Positions 16,012 to 22,855 of a stretch of 23,974 nt of DNA are shown piece after piece. The notes beneath the pieces are model-generated. The model did not search any database, was not told where the DNA came from, and was given only the letters and a program-made list of their open reading frames with translations. This DNA is from Aquitalea sp. (GTDB lineage Bacteria; Pseudomonadota; Gammaproteobacteria; Burkholderiales; Chromobacteriaceae). The first letter of the stretch is position 1; every line of letters begins with the position of its first letter. Both the position numbers and the translations under genes were made by a program. Location of the stretch: assembly GCA_019232735.1 (NCBI GenBank), contig JAFANL010000188.1, positions 1 through 23,974 of the forward strand, read 5' to 3'.

Positions 16012-16356
16012 CTATTTCAGGATTTCCACCTGCTTGACTTCAATCTTGCTGCCGCTCATTCCCTTATCCACCTTGCCTTGCAGGCGAATCCTGCTTTGCG
16101 CGGTAAATTTTTCCAGCGGCATGGTCTTGCTGTCGATTTCCACCCGCGTGCTGCCCGTTGCATCCTTGAATTCGTAATGCTTTTTATCGATCTGGCGCAG
16201 GATATTTCCCTCCAGCAATACCAGGCTGTCGTCCTCGGCTTGCAGTGCCTTGGCAACGGTGGTTAACGCAGGCGTGCTGCCCGCACCGACAAATTCAGCT
16301 TGGGCTGCCAATGGCAGCATGGCGGCAAGACTAAGAATGGCGAGAGTTTTTTTCAT
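16012..16356 (-). CDS. YgiW/YdeI-family stress-tolerance OB-fold protein
   Basis: A 114-residue periplasmic protein. A clear Sec signal peptide, MKKTLAILSLAAMLPLAAQA (cleavage before EF), is followed by one small bacterial OB-fold (BOF) domain. Family landmarks are DDSLVLLEGNILRQIDKKHYEFKD, then ATGSTRVEID, and the C-terminal strand GSKIEVKQVEILK. E. coli homologues YgiW and YdeI are linked to tolerance of peroxide, cationic peptides and other stresses. The biochemical role is unclear and may be ligand or cation binding. AAGGAAG before the ATG at 16356 supports the start. It lies downstream of ppsA on the same strand but is separated by the ppsA terminator, so it is probably transcribed separately. 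Confidence 0.9.
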   Translation of the reverse strand: MKKTLAILSLAAMLPLAAQAEFVGAGSTPALTTVAKALQAEDDSLVLLEGNILRQIDKKHYEFKDATGSTRVEIDSKTMPLEKFTAQSRIRLQGKVDKGMSGSKIEVKQVEILK

Positions 16357-16471
16357 GATGCTTCCTTGTTGGGTTTAAGGTGTCCCGTCATTGCACCCCA
16401 GCGCCATTAAGGCAGACTTAAAACCCCCTTGCCTTCCCCAGTCCGTTCTGACAGTTGCCATCGCCAGCACA

Positions 16472-16503
16472 TAAAAAAACCGCCCTCGAAAGGGCGGTTT
16501 TTG
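16472..16503 (-). terminator. Intrinsic terminator of ppsA
   Basis: AAAAACCGCCCT (about 16475-16486) pairs with AGGGCGGTTTTT (16491-16502) around a CGAA tetraloop. A and T runs flank both sides, and it lies 21 bp after the ppsA stop. Confidence 0.92.
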
Positions 16504-16523
16504 TGTAGCCGGCAGAGCCAGGC

Positions 16524-18911
16524 TTAGGCGTTCAGTTCGCGAGCCAGGTACAGCCAGGTTTCCACCACGGTGTCCGGGTTGAGGGACACGGTTTCGATGC
16601 CCTCTTCCACCAGCCACTTGGCGAAGTCCGGATGGTCGGACGGGCCCTGACCACAGATACCGACATACTTGTCGGCCTTGCGGCAAGCCTGGATGGCCAT
16701 GTGCAGCATGGCTTTCACGGCCTCATTACGCTCGTCGAAGGTGGAGGCAATCGGGCCACCGGAGTCGCGGTCCACGCCCAGGGTAAGCTGGGTCATGTCG
16801 TTGGAGCCGATGGAGAAGCCATCGAAGAACTGCAGGAACTTGTCGGCCAGTACGGCATTGGTCGGCAGTTCGCACATCATGATCAGACGCAGGCCGTTTT
16901 CGCCACGCTTCAGACCATTGGCAGCCAGGATTTCCACTACCTTCTCGGCTTCAGCCAGAGTGCGGACGAACGGGATCATCACTTCCACGTTGACCAGACC
17001 CATCTCGTCGCGCACCTTCTTGATGGCGCGGCATTCCAGGTCGAAACAGTCACGGAAGGATTCAGCCACGTAGCGCGCAGCGCCACGGAAACCGATCATC
17101 GGGTTTTCTTCGTGCGGTTCGTACAGCTGACCGCCGATCAGGTTGGCGTACTCGTTCGACTTGAAGTCGGACATACGTACGATCACCTTTTTCGGGGTGA
17201 AGGCTGCGGCCAGGGTGGCAACACCCTCGGCAATCTTGTCCACGTAGAAGTCAACCGGGCTGGCGTAGCCGGAAATGCGATCGCTGATGGTCGCCTTCAG
17301 GTCGGCCGGCAGGGTGTCGAATTCCAGCAGGGCTTTGGGGTGAATACCGATCTGACGGTTGATCACGAACTCCATGCGGGCCAGACCCACGCCTTCGTTC
17401 GGCAGCTGCGCGAAGTCGAAGGCCAGTTCCGGGTTACCCACGTTCATCATGATCTTGACCGGAGCGGCCGGCATCTTGTCCAGCTCGAGGTCGATGATTT
17501 CCACGTCCAGCAGGCCATCGTAGATGTTGCCGGTATCGCCTTCGGCGCAGGAAACAGTCACCTGCATGCCTTCGGACAGTACGTCGGTGGCATCGCCACA
17601 GCCCACAACAGCCGGGATACCCAGTTCACGCGCGATAATGGCAGCGTGACAGGTACGGCCACCACGGTTGGTCACGATGGCAGCGGCACGCTTCATCACC
17701 GGTTCCCAATCCGGGTCGGTCATGTCGGTCACCAGCACATCGCCCGGCTTCACGCGGTCCATCTCGGACGCATCCTTGATGGTGCGCACGGTGCCCTGGC
17801 CAATCTTCTGACCAATGGCGCGGCCTTCGCACAGCACGGCGGACTTGTTGTTCAGGCGGTAGCGACGCAGGGTGTCCTTGCGGTCTTCCTGCGACTTCAC
17901 GGTTTCCGGACGGGCTTGCAGGATGTACAGCTTGCCATCGCCACCATCACGGCCCCACTCGATGTCCATCGGGCGGCCATAATGTTTTTCGATGATCAGC
18001 GCGTATTCAGCCAGCTCGGCCACTTCGGCGTCGGTGATGGAGAATTGCTTGCGCAGGTCTGCCGCCACATCCACGGTCTTGACCGAGCGGCCAGCCTGGG
18101 ATGCGTCGGTGAATTCCATCTTGATCAGCTTGGAACCCATGTTCTTGCGCAGCACAGCCGGACGACCTGCCTTCAGGGTCGGCTTGTGTACGTAGAATTC
18201 GTCAGGGTTGACAGCACCCTGCACCACGGTTTCGCCCAGACCATAGGAAGCGGTGATGAACACCACGTCTTCAAAGCCGGATTCGGTGTCGATGGTGAAC
18301 ATCACACCGGCAGCACCCGTGTCGGAACGCACCATGCGCTGTACACCGGCGGACAGGGCCACGACGTCGTGGGCAAAGCCTTTGTGTACGCGGTAGGAAA
18401 TGGCGCGGTCGTTGTACAGGGAAGCAAAAACGTGCTTCATCGCATCCTTGACGTTTTCAAGGCCACGAATGTTCAGGAAGGTTTCTTGCTGGCCTGCGAA
18501 CGAGGCATCGGGAAGGTCTTCTGCGGTTGCGGAAGAGCGGACTGCTACGGAAATATCTGCACCACCGGAGTCGGCGACCATCTTGTCCCAGGCAGTCTTG
18601 ATGTCTTCATCAAGCTTGGCCGGGAAAGGAGTATCGATGATCCACTGGCGGATTTCCTTGCCAACGCGAGCCAACTCGGTCACGTCGTCGATGTCCAGTT
18701 TGGACAGCGCGGCGCTGATCTTGTCAGCCAGGCCATTGTGCTGGAGGAAATCACGGTAGGCATCCGCGGTGGTGGCGAAACCACCGGGGACTCGGACGCC
18801 GGAACCTGCCAATTGGCTGATCATTTCGCCCAGGGAGGCATTCTTGCCGCCTACCTGTTCAACGTCAGTCATGCGCAGCTTCTCGAACCAGATGACGTAG
18901 TTCTCTGCCAT
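16524..18911 (-). CDS. ppsA: Phosphoenolpyruvate synthase
   Basis: PpsA converts pyruvate, ATP and water to phosphoenolpyruvate, AMP and phosphate, the entry to gluconeogenesis from pyruvate or lactate. The 795-residue protein has full family length. The N-terminal ATP-grasp nucleotide-binding domain (GGKNASLGEMI, then VAVRSSATAEDLPDASFAGQQET) is followed by the swivelling phosphohistidine domain with His422 in GGRTCHAAIIARELGIPAV. The C-terminal PEP/pyruvate TIM-barrel (MEFVINRQIGIHP, GFRGAARYV, FSIGSNDMTQLTLGVDRDSG) ends with the active-site Cys in VGICGQGPSDHPDF. The Thr two residues before the catalytic His, in the TCH motif, is the expected target of the regulatory kinase PpsR. AGGAAG seven bases before the ATG at 18911 makes it a better start than the adjoining GTG. 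It is divergent from ppsR. Confidence 0.98.
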   Translation of the reverse strand: MAENYVIWFEKLRMTDVEQVGGKNASLGEMISQLAGSGVRVPGGFATTADAYRDFLQHNGLADKISAALSKLDIDDVTELARVGKEIRQWIIDTPFPAKLDEDIKTAWDKMVADSGGADISVAVRSSATAEDLPDASFAGQQETFLNIRGLENVKDAMKHVFASLYNDRAISYRVHKGFAHDVVALSAGVQRMVRSDTGAAGVMFTIDTESGFEDVVFITASYGLGETVVQGAVNPDEFYVHKPTLKAGRPAVLRKNMGSKLIKMEFTDASQAGRSVKTVDVAADLRKQFSITDAEVAELAEYALIIEKHYGRPMDIEWGRDGGDGKLYILQARPETVKSQEDRKDTLRRYRLNNKSAVLCEGRAIGQKIGQGTVRTIKDASEMDRVKPGDVLVTDMTDPDWEPVMKRAAAIVTNRGGRTCHAAIIARELGIPAVVGCGDATDVLSEGMQVTVSCAEGDTGNIYDGLLDVEIIDLELDKMPAAPVKIMMNVGNPELAFDFAQLPNEGVGLARMEFVINRQIGIHPKALLEFDTLPADLKATISDRISGYASPVDFYVDKIAEGVATLAAAFTPKKVIVRMSDFKSNEYANLIGGQLYEPHEENPMIGFRGAARYVAESFRDCFDLECRAIKKVRDEMGLVNVEVMIPFVRTLAEAEKVVEILAANGLKRGENGLRLIMMCELPTNAVLADKFLQFFDGFSIGSNDMTQLTLGVDRDSGGPIASTFDERNEAVKAMLHMAIQACRKADKYVGICGQGPSDHPDFAKWLVEEGIETVSLNPDTVVETWLYLARELNA

Positions 18912-19233
18912 CACTTCACTTCCTGTATTGGATTGGACGGATAGAAAACCCGCATTCTAGCCGATTACCACAGGATTTGCGTAGCCCATTTTGCGGCGCA
19001 CAACACTAGGGTTTGCCCCAAATCAATGCGCACTACGCCCGAGAATGGTGAGTGTACGGGTGTTTCTTTGCCGGATTGTGACTGTCATGTAGTGTCGCAA
19101 CTACAACAAAAGCCACAGCCGGGGCGGATCATGGCCAAATAGCCCATGGCCCATCACCGCAGGCTACAGGCTGGTAACAGGGGGTATAATTGCCCGCAGA
19201 CTTTTTCCCATTGCTTTCGAAACAGGTGCATCC
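18912..19233. other. Divergent ppsA-ppsR control region
   Basis: A 322-bp intergenic region must hold both promoters. A consensus -10 TATAAT at 19185-19190, about 44 bp before the ppsR ATG, is the best candidate for ppsR, although its -35 is poor. On the ppsA side TAGAAT on the minus strand (about 18956-18961) is a weaker -10 candidate. An 18-bp dyad, TGTAGT-6-ACTACA (19088-19105), in the middle could be an operator. No gene is supported here. Confidence 0.5.
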
Positions 19234-20055
19234 ATGCCACACCGCCGCTCCGCCTTTTTCATTTCCGACCGCACAGGCATCACTGCCGAATCGCTGGGCA
19301 ACACCCTGCTGACCCAGTTTGACACGCTGGATTTCAAGCGCGAGGCCATTCCCTTCATCGATACAGTGGAAAAGGCCAAGGTGGTCGCCCACCACATCCG
19401 GGCCGTGGCAGAAGCGGATCATCTCAAACCGCTGGTCTTCACCAGCATCGTCAATCCGGAAGTACGCGAAATCCTGCATACCGATCAGGCCCTGGTGGTG
19501 GATTTCTTTGACACCTTCATTGGTGAACTGGAAGCCGAGCTGGGTCAGAAAGCCTCACTGACCCTGGGCAAGGCGCATGGCGTGGGCAGCGAGGAGAAAT
19601 ACGACCACCGTATCGAGGCCGTCAATTTCTCGCTCAACCACGACGACGGCGTGAAATTGAAGGACCTGGCCGACGCCGATGTCATCCTGGTGGGCGTATC
19701 CCGCTCCGGCAAGACCCCCACCTGCCTGTACCTGGCTTTGCAATACGGCATCAAGGCTGCCAACTATCCGCTGACCCCGGAAGACCTGGACAGCCCCACC
19801 CTGCCGAAAATGCTGCTGCCCTATCGCAACAAGCTGTTCGGTCTCACCATCGATCCGGCCCGCCTGCACCACATCCGCCAGGAACGTCGCCCAGACTCCA
19901 AGTACGCTAGCCTGGACAACTGCCATTTCGAGGTCAACGAAGCCGAATCGATGTTCCGCTTCCACGGGGTGTCCTTCATCAGCACCACCCATAAATCCAT
20001 CGAAGAAATCGCCACCACCATCATGCATAAGGCTACGCTGACCCGGCGCTTCTAA
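19234..20055 (+). CDS. ppsR: PEP synthase regulatory protein (bifunctional kinase/pyrophosphorylase)
   Basis: A 273-residue protein of the kinase-PPPase family (DUF299). PpsR inactivates PEP synthase by ADP-dependent phosphorylation of the Thr next to the catalytic His and reactivates it by phosphate-dependent dephosphorylation. Features are the N-terminal FFISDRTGITAESLGNTLL, the P-loop GVSRSGKT (residues 154-161), and the conserved C-terminal half with KLFGLTIDPARLHHIRQERR and YASLDNCHFEVNEAE. The length is standard. A modest Shine-Dalgarno sequence (AGGTG) precedes the ATG at 19234. Its position back-to-back with ppsA, as in many proteobacteria, fixes the assignment to PpsR rather than to the PPDK regulator. 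Confidence 0.97.
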   Translation: MPHRRSAFFISDRTGITAESLGNTLLTQFDTLDFKREAIPFIDTVEKAKVVAHHIRAVAEADHLKPLVFTSIVNPEVREILHTDQALVVDFFDTFIGELEAELGQKASLTLGKAHGVGSEEKYDHRIEAVNFSLNHDDGVKLKDLADADVILVGVSRSGKTPTCLYLALQYGIKAANYPLTPEDLDSPTLPKMLLPYRNKLFGLTIDPARLHHIRQERRPDSKYASLDNCHFEVNEAESMFRFHGVSFISTTHKSIEEIATTIMHKATLTRRF

Positions 20056-20345
20056 GATTTAAGAGCCGCTCACAAAACCCCTGCGGCAGCATTACGCCTC
20101 CTGGCCGTGCTGCTCTGTCTGCGTCGGCGCGCCGTGCCCCAGGGGCGCCAGGCTATTGTTAGCTGTTCCAAGCCTTGCCAATGCCGGCTGTCGTAAAGAC
20201 GGCTGGCATCCTCCCGCCGCCCCTTCGATCAGCCCATCTTACCCAATAACAATATCCCTTTGTTTTATATTGGTTTTATCCAAACAAACCGGAACTGGCA
20301 CGCGCAGAAAACACTCCTAGCTCTATCACGACCACGGAGCCGGCC
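20056..20345 (+). other. Structured spacer downstream of ppsR
   Basis: Nearly 290 bp without a supported gene. It is rich in small inverted repeats: GCAGCA/TGCTGC around 20090-20120, the palindromes CGGCGCGCCG and GCCCC-A-GGGGC near 20128-20147, and an 11-12 bp stem with two G-U pairs at 20181-20209. None is followed by a T tract; the last stem may still act as the ppsR terminator. After about 20237 the sequence becomes AT-rich (TTTGTTTTATATTGGTTTTATCC), which looks like a promoter for the next ORF. Confidence 0.4.
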
Positions 20346-20645
20346 ATGTTCATCCTGCCTGTTACTGCCTGGCAAAGTTACGCCCTGCCCAGTTGGCGGC
20401 AAGGCCAGCAACTGGCCGGCGTCAGCGCCAAACCGGGAACATCCGCCCTGTCCGGCGAGGTGCGCCGGGAAATGGCCGAAGCCAGCAGCCCGACAGCCGC
20501 CTGGAATCCGCAACAACAGGCCGGGAGCGAGCAACAAGCCAGCCATCAGAACACGGCAAACCGTCAGCAACATGCCCGCTCCGACACAGCGGGCTACTTC
20601 CACACGCTTAACCCGCTGGGCAGTGTCATCGATATCTGCGTTTGA
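20346..20645 (+). CDS. Small hypothetical protein
   Basis: A 99-residue ORF that I do not recognise. It is hydrophilic, rich in Gln, Ala and Ser, with a short hydrophobic start (MFILPVTAWQSYALPSW) and a hydrophobic end (LNPLGSVIDICV). There is no clear signal peptide, membrane helix or known motif. Support for reality: CGGAG seven bases before the ATG, an AT-rich promoter-like stretch about 60-100 bp upstream, and high GC at third codon positions like neighbouring genes. Overlapping frames are open too, so it could be spurious. It ends about 80 bp before the trpS leader peptide, and the trpS promoter candidate lies just after its stop codon. Confidence 0.5.
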   Translation: MFILPVTAWQSYALPSWRQGQQLAGVSAKPGTSALSGEVRREMAEASSPTAAWNPQQQAGSEQQASHQNTANRQQHARSDTAGYFHTLNPLGSVIDICV

Positions 20646-20688
20646 CCTTTGCCCAGCCCCGCACCAGACACCTTGCCGCACATCACGC

Positions 20689-20718
20689 TTGACGCCTGCC
20701 GGCACGGCATGGTGTGAT
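20689..20718 (+). promoter_or_regulatory. Candidate promoter of the trpS leader
   Basis: TTGACG (20689-20694) and TGTGAT (20713-20718) are separated by 18 bp: five of six and four of six matches to the sigma-70 boxes. Initiation would fall around 20725, at or next to the leader-peptide ATG, so that mRNA would be almost leaderless. Confidence 0.4.
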
Positions 20719-20725
20719 AGAAAGC

Positions 20726-20779
20726 ATGAACTCCCGCATCGCATTCGCATCCTTCAACTGGTGGTGGCGCCTCTCCTGA
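20726..20779 (+). CDS. Tryptophan-rich leader peptide upstream of trpS
   Basis: A 17-codon ORF encodes MNSRIAFASFNWWWRLS. Three consecutive TGG codons (20759-20767) sit near its end, followed by Arg-Leu-Ser-stop, which resembles the WWRTS ending of the E. coli trp leader peptide. It lies 28 bp before an intrinsic terminator that precedes trpS. By analogy with trpL, ribosome stalling at the Trp codons when charged tRNA-Trp is scarce would prevent termination. The ribosome-binding site is weak (GAAAG immediately before the ATG). A stem of GGCGC (20766-20770) with GCGCC (20784-20788) overlaps the last Trp codon and is the natural 1:2 pairing. Confidence 0.82.
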   Translation: MNSRIAFASFNWWWRLS

Positions 20780-20807
20780 GGTAGCGCCGGCGACTGTGCA
20801 CGCATAC

Positions 20808-20849
20808 AACCCGGAGGCTGCCGACAAGGCGGATCCGGGTTTTGTTTTG
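20808..20849 (+). terminator. Attenuator terminator in the trpS leader
   Basis: AACCCGGA (20808-20815) pairs perfectly with TCCGGGTT (20834-20841). An inner stem CTGCC/GGCGG (20818-20822 with 20828-20832, one G-U pair) closes on a 5-nt loop. The T-rich tail TTTTGTTTTG follows. It lies between the Trp leader peptide and trpS, 56-97 bp before the trpS start, so it must be read through for trpS expression. Confidence 0.82.
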
Positions 20850-20904
20850 TCTACGTTCCGCCTTGTCGATGGTTTCCGTTCATTACTGAAAACTGGAACC
20901 CGAC

Positions 20905-21927
20905 ATGAAACTGAGCGACATCTCCTCCCAGGACATCATTCTCACTGGCGACCGCACCACCGGCTCGCTGCACCTTGGCCATTACGTCGGCTCGCTGCGC
21001 AACCGTGTGCTGCTGCAGGACCGCTGCCAGCAATTCCTGCTGCTGGCCGACGCCCAGGCGCTGACCGACAATATGGGCAATTACCTGAAGGTGCGCGACA
21101 ACGTGCTGCAGGTGGCGCTGGATTATCTGGCCGTGGGCATAGACCCGGCCAAGAGCACCATCTTCATCCAGAGCCTGGTACCGGAACTGACCGAACTGGC
21201 GTCCTACTACCTCAATCTGGTCACCGTCTCCCGGCTGGAACGCAACCCCACCATCAAGGATGAAATAAAACAACGCGGCTACGAGCGCGACATCCCCGCC
21301 GGCTTCCTCACCTACCCTGCCGCCCAGGCCGCCGACATCACCGCCTTCAAGGCCACCATCGTGCCGGTGGGCGAAGACCAGATCCCGATGATCGAACAGA
21401 CCAACGAGATCGTGCGCCGCTTCAACGGCAGCGTGGAAACACCGGTACTGGTAGAAGCCAAAGCCATGGTGCCGGAAGTGGGTGCCCGCCTGCCCGGCAT
21501 TGACGGCAAGGCCAAGATGTCCAAATCGCTGGGCAATACCCTCACCCTGTCCGCCAGCGCCGATGAAATCCGCCAGGCAGTCAAGATGATGTACACCGAT
21601 CCCAATCACCTGCGCGTGACCGATCCCGGCCAGGTGGAAGGCAATGTGGTGTTCAGCTATCTGGATTCCTTCCACCCCAATATCGAACTGGTGAAACGCC
21701 TGAAAGACCACTACCGCCAGGGCGGGCTGGGCGACAGCGTCATCAAGCAACATCTGGAAGAGTGCCTGCAAGAGCTGCTGGCACCCATCCGCCAGCGCCG
21801 CGAAGAATACGCGCGCGACCCGGCCGCCGTGCTGGCCATGCTGAAACAAGGCACAGCGCGCGCCCGCCAGGTGGCAGCGGTCACCCTGAGCGAAGTCAAA
21901 GCCGCCATGGGGCTGAATTACTACTGA
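20905..21927 (+). CDS. trpS: Tryptophanyl-tRNA synthetase
   Basis: A 340-residue class I aminoacyl-tRNA synthetase that charges tRNA-Trp. The HIGH-type motif is TTGSLHLGHYVGS (His23, Gly25, His26), and the KMSKS loop is at residues 204-208 (GKAKMSKSLGN). Other landmarks are TVSRLERNPTIKDEIKQRG and PVGEDQIPMIEQTNEIVRRFN, with C-terminal AAVTLSEVKAAMGLNYY. From memory this resembles the GDRPTGKLHLGHYVGSL clade common in Firmicutes and Bacteroidetes rather than the usual Neisseria/betaproteobacterial TrpRS, so it may be a second, auxiliary enzyme. By motif alignment, Gln51 (ADAQALT) replaces the His of DQHAIT in Geobacillus TrpRS. The gene is preceded by a Trp leader peptide and terminator, and followed 79 bp later by a chorismate mutase. 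Confidence 0.96.
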   Translation: MKLSDISSQDIILTGDRTTGSLHLGHYVGSLRNRVLLQDRCQQFLLLADAQALTDNMGNYLKVRDNVLQVALDYLAVGIDPAKSTIFIQSLVPELTELASYYLNLVTVSRLERNPTIKDEIKQRGYERDIPAGFLTYPAAQAADITAFKATIVPVGEDQIPMIEQTNEIVRRFNGSVETPVLVEAKAMVPEVGARLPGIDGKAKMSKSLGNTLTLSASADEIRQAVKMMYTDPNHLRVTDPGQVEGNVVFSYLDSFHPNIELVKRLKDHYRQGGLGDSVIKQHLEECLQELLAPIRQRREEYARDPAAVLAMLKQGTARARQVAAVTLSEVKAAMGLNYY

Positions 21928-22006
21928 TCGCAGCAGCCCGCGCCCTCCGGCAACAGGCAAGCCACAGCGGCCGCTCAAACTTGGGTGGCCGCCTCTCGGA
22001 GAATCA

Positions 22007-22339
22007 ATGATGGAATTTGTTTATCAATGCCAGAATCTGGATGAAGTCCGTGAGCAGATCGACCGTATAGACCGCGCACTGGTGGCCCTGCTGGCCGAAC
22101 GCGGCCTGTATGTGAAACAGGCGGCGGCCTTCAAGCAGAGCAGTGATGAGGTGGAAGGCGGAAAACGAGTGGATCAGGTCATGCGCCGGGTGGAAAAGCT
22201 GGCCGGTGAACTGGGTGCCGATCCGCAACTGACCGCCGAGGTCTATCGCACCATGATCACGCACTTCATTGCCAGTGAAATGCAGGAATTTGCCGGCCGC
22301 CAGGCCCGTAACATGGGCAATGCCGCAGCAAGCGCTTAG
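22007..22339 (+). CDS. AroQ-class chorismate mutase (PchB-like)
   Basis: A 110-residue all-helical protein of the AroQ chorismate mutase fold, closest in appearance to PchB-type (isochorismate pyruvate lyase/chorismate mutase) proteins. Expected active-site residues are Arg15, Arg32, Lys43 and Arg54, spaced like Arg11, Arg28, Lys39 and Arg51 of the E. coli enzyme. The position equivalent to E. coli Gln88 or PchB Gln90 appears to be Glu91. It would convert chorismate to prephenate (Phe/Tyr branch), or act on isochorismate; sequence alone does not settle which. GGAG lies five bases before the ATG at 22007, and a second ATG follows immediately. It is 79 bp downstream of trpS on the same strand with no obvious terminator, so it may be cotranscribed and share the tryptophan attenuator. 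Confidence 0.85.
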   Translation: MMEFVYQCQNLDEVREQIDRIDRALVALLAERGLYVKQAAAFKQSSDEVEGGKRVDQVMRRVEKLAGELGADPQLTAEVYRTMITHFIASEMQEFAGRQARNMGNAAASA

Positions 22340-22374
22340 ACTGCAGATCTTGCTCACCCTACTCAGGATTTGCC

Positions 22375-22848
22375 ATGAAGCTGTTACACACCATGATGCT
22401 GGCTGCCAGTCTGTGCAGCGTACTGCCCACCGTCCACGCCGAGGAAGTGGGCAAGATCTCCACCACCTTCCGCCTGCTCAGCCCCAACGACAAGGTGGTG
22501 GTGGAAGCCTTTGACGACCCCTCCGTTGCCGGAGTGTCCTGCTATGTATCACGCGCCCAGACAGGCGGCTACAGTGGTGCAGTGGGCCTGGCCAAGGACC
22601 CGTCGCGCTTCTCCGTCGCCTACCGCCAGATCGGCAACATCAGCTTTGCCAAACCCCTGCCCAAGCAGGAGGAAGTATTCAAGGAAAGCGCGTCCTTCAT
22701 CTTCAAGCATGTGCGGGTGGTGCGTATTGTCGACGCCAAACGCAATACCCTGGTTTACCTGACCTATTCCGACAAACTGATTGATGGCAGCCCGGACAAC
22801 GCCGTTACCGCCGTGCCGGTCAGCGGACAGAGCATTCCGCAGAAATAG
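22375..22848 (+). CDS. creA: CreA family protein
   Basis: A 157-residue exported protein of the CreA family, whose function is not established. A Sec signal peptide (hydrophobic LLHTMMLAASLCSVLPTVHA, cleavage before EE at about residue 23) is followed by the family core: VGKISTTFRLLSPNDKVVVEAFDDP, then GVSCYVSRAQTGGYSGAVGLAKDPS. The FIFKHVRVVRIVDAKRNTLVYLTYSDKLIDGSP block ends it, and a short tail extends past this core. AGGA six bases before the ATG at 22375 supports the start. It sits 35 bp after the chorismate mutase gene and 7 bp before the YdcF-family gene, suggesting coexpression with the latter. Confidence 0.92.
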   Translation: MKLLHTMMLAASLCSVLPTVHAEEVGKISTTFRLLSPNDKVVVEAFDDPSVAGVSCYVSRAQTGGYSGAVGLAKDPSRFSVAYRQIGNISFAKPLPKQEEVFKESASFIFKHVRVVRIVDAKRNTLVYLTYSDKLIDGSPDNAVTAVPVSGQSIPQK

Positions 22849-22855
22849 GGGCAGC

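Noticed and set aside
16632..18944. A 770-codon open frame on the plus strand
   Set aside because: Antisense shadow of ppsA, with no recognisable motif and no start signal.
20260..20784. A 174-codon plus-strand frame covering the small ORF and the trpS leader
   Set aside because: It starts inside the AT-rich promoter-like stretch, lacks a ribosome-binding site, and has an Arg/Pro/Cys-rich shadow-like composition.
20780..20904. A T-box riboswitch upstream of trpS
   Set aside because: No T-box consensus or specifier-loop architecture was seen; the Trp-rich leader peptide explains the terminator better.
20851..21978. A 375-codon open frame on the minus strand
   Set aside because: Antisense to trpS. 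It also crosses the trpS leader, and its composition (Gln/His/Gly-rich) is typical of a shadow frame.
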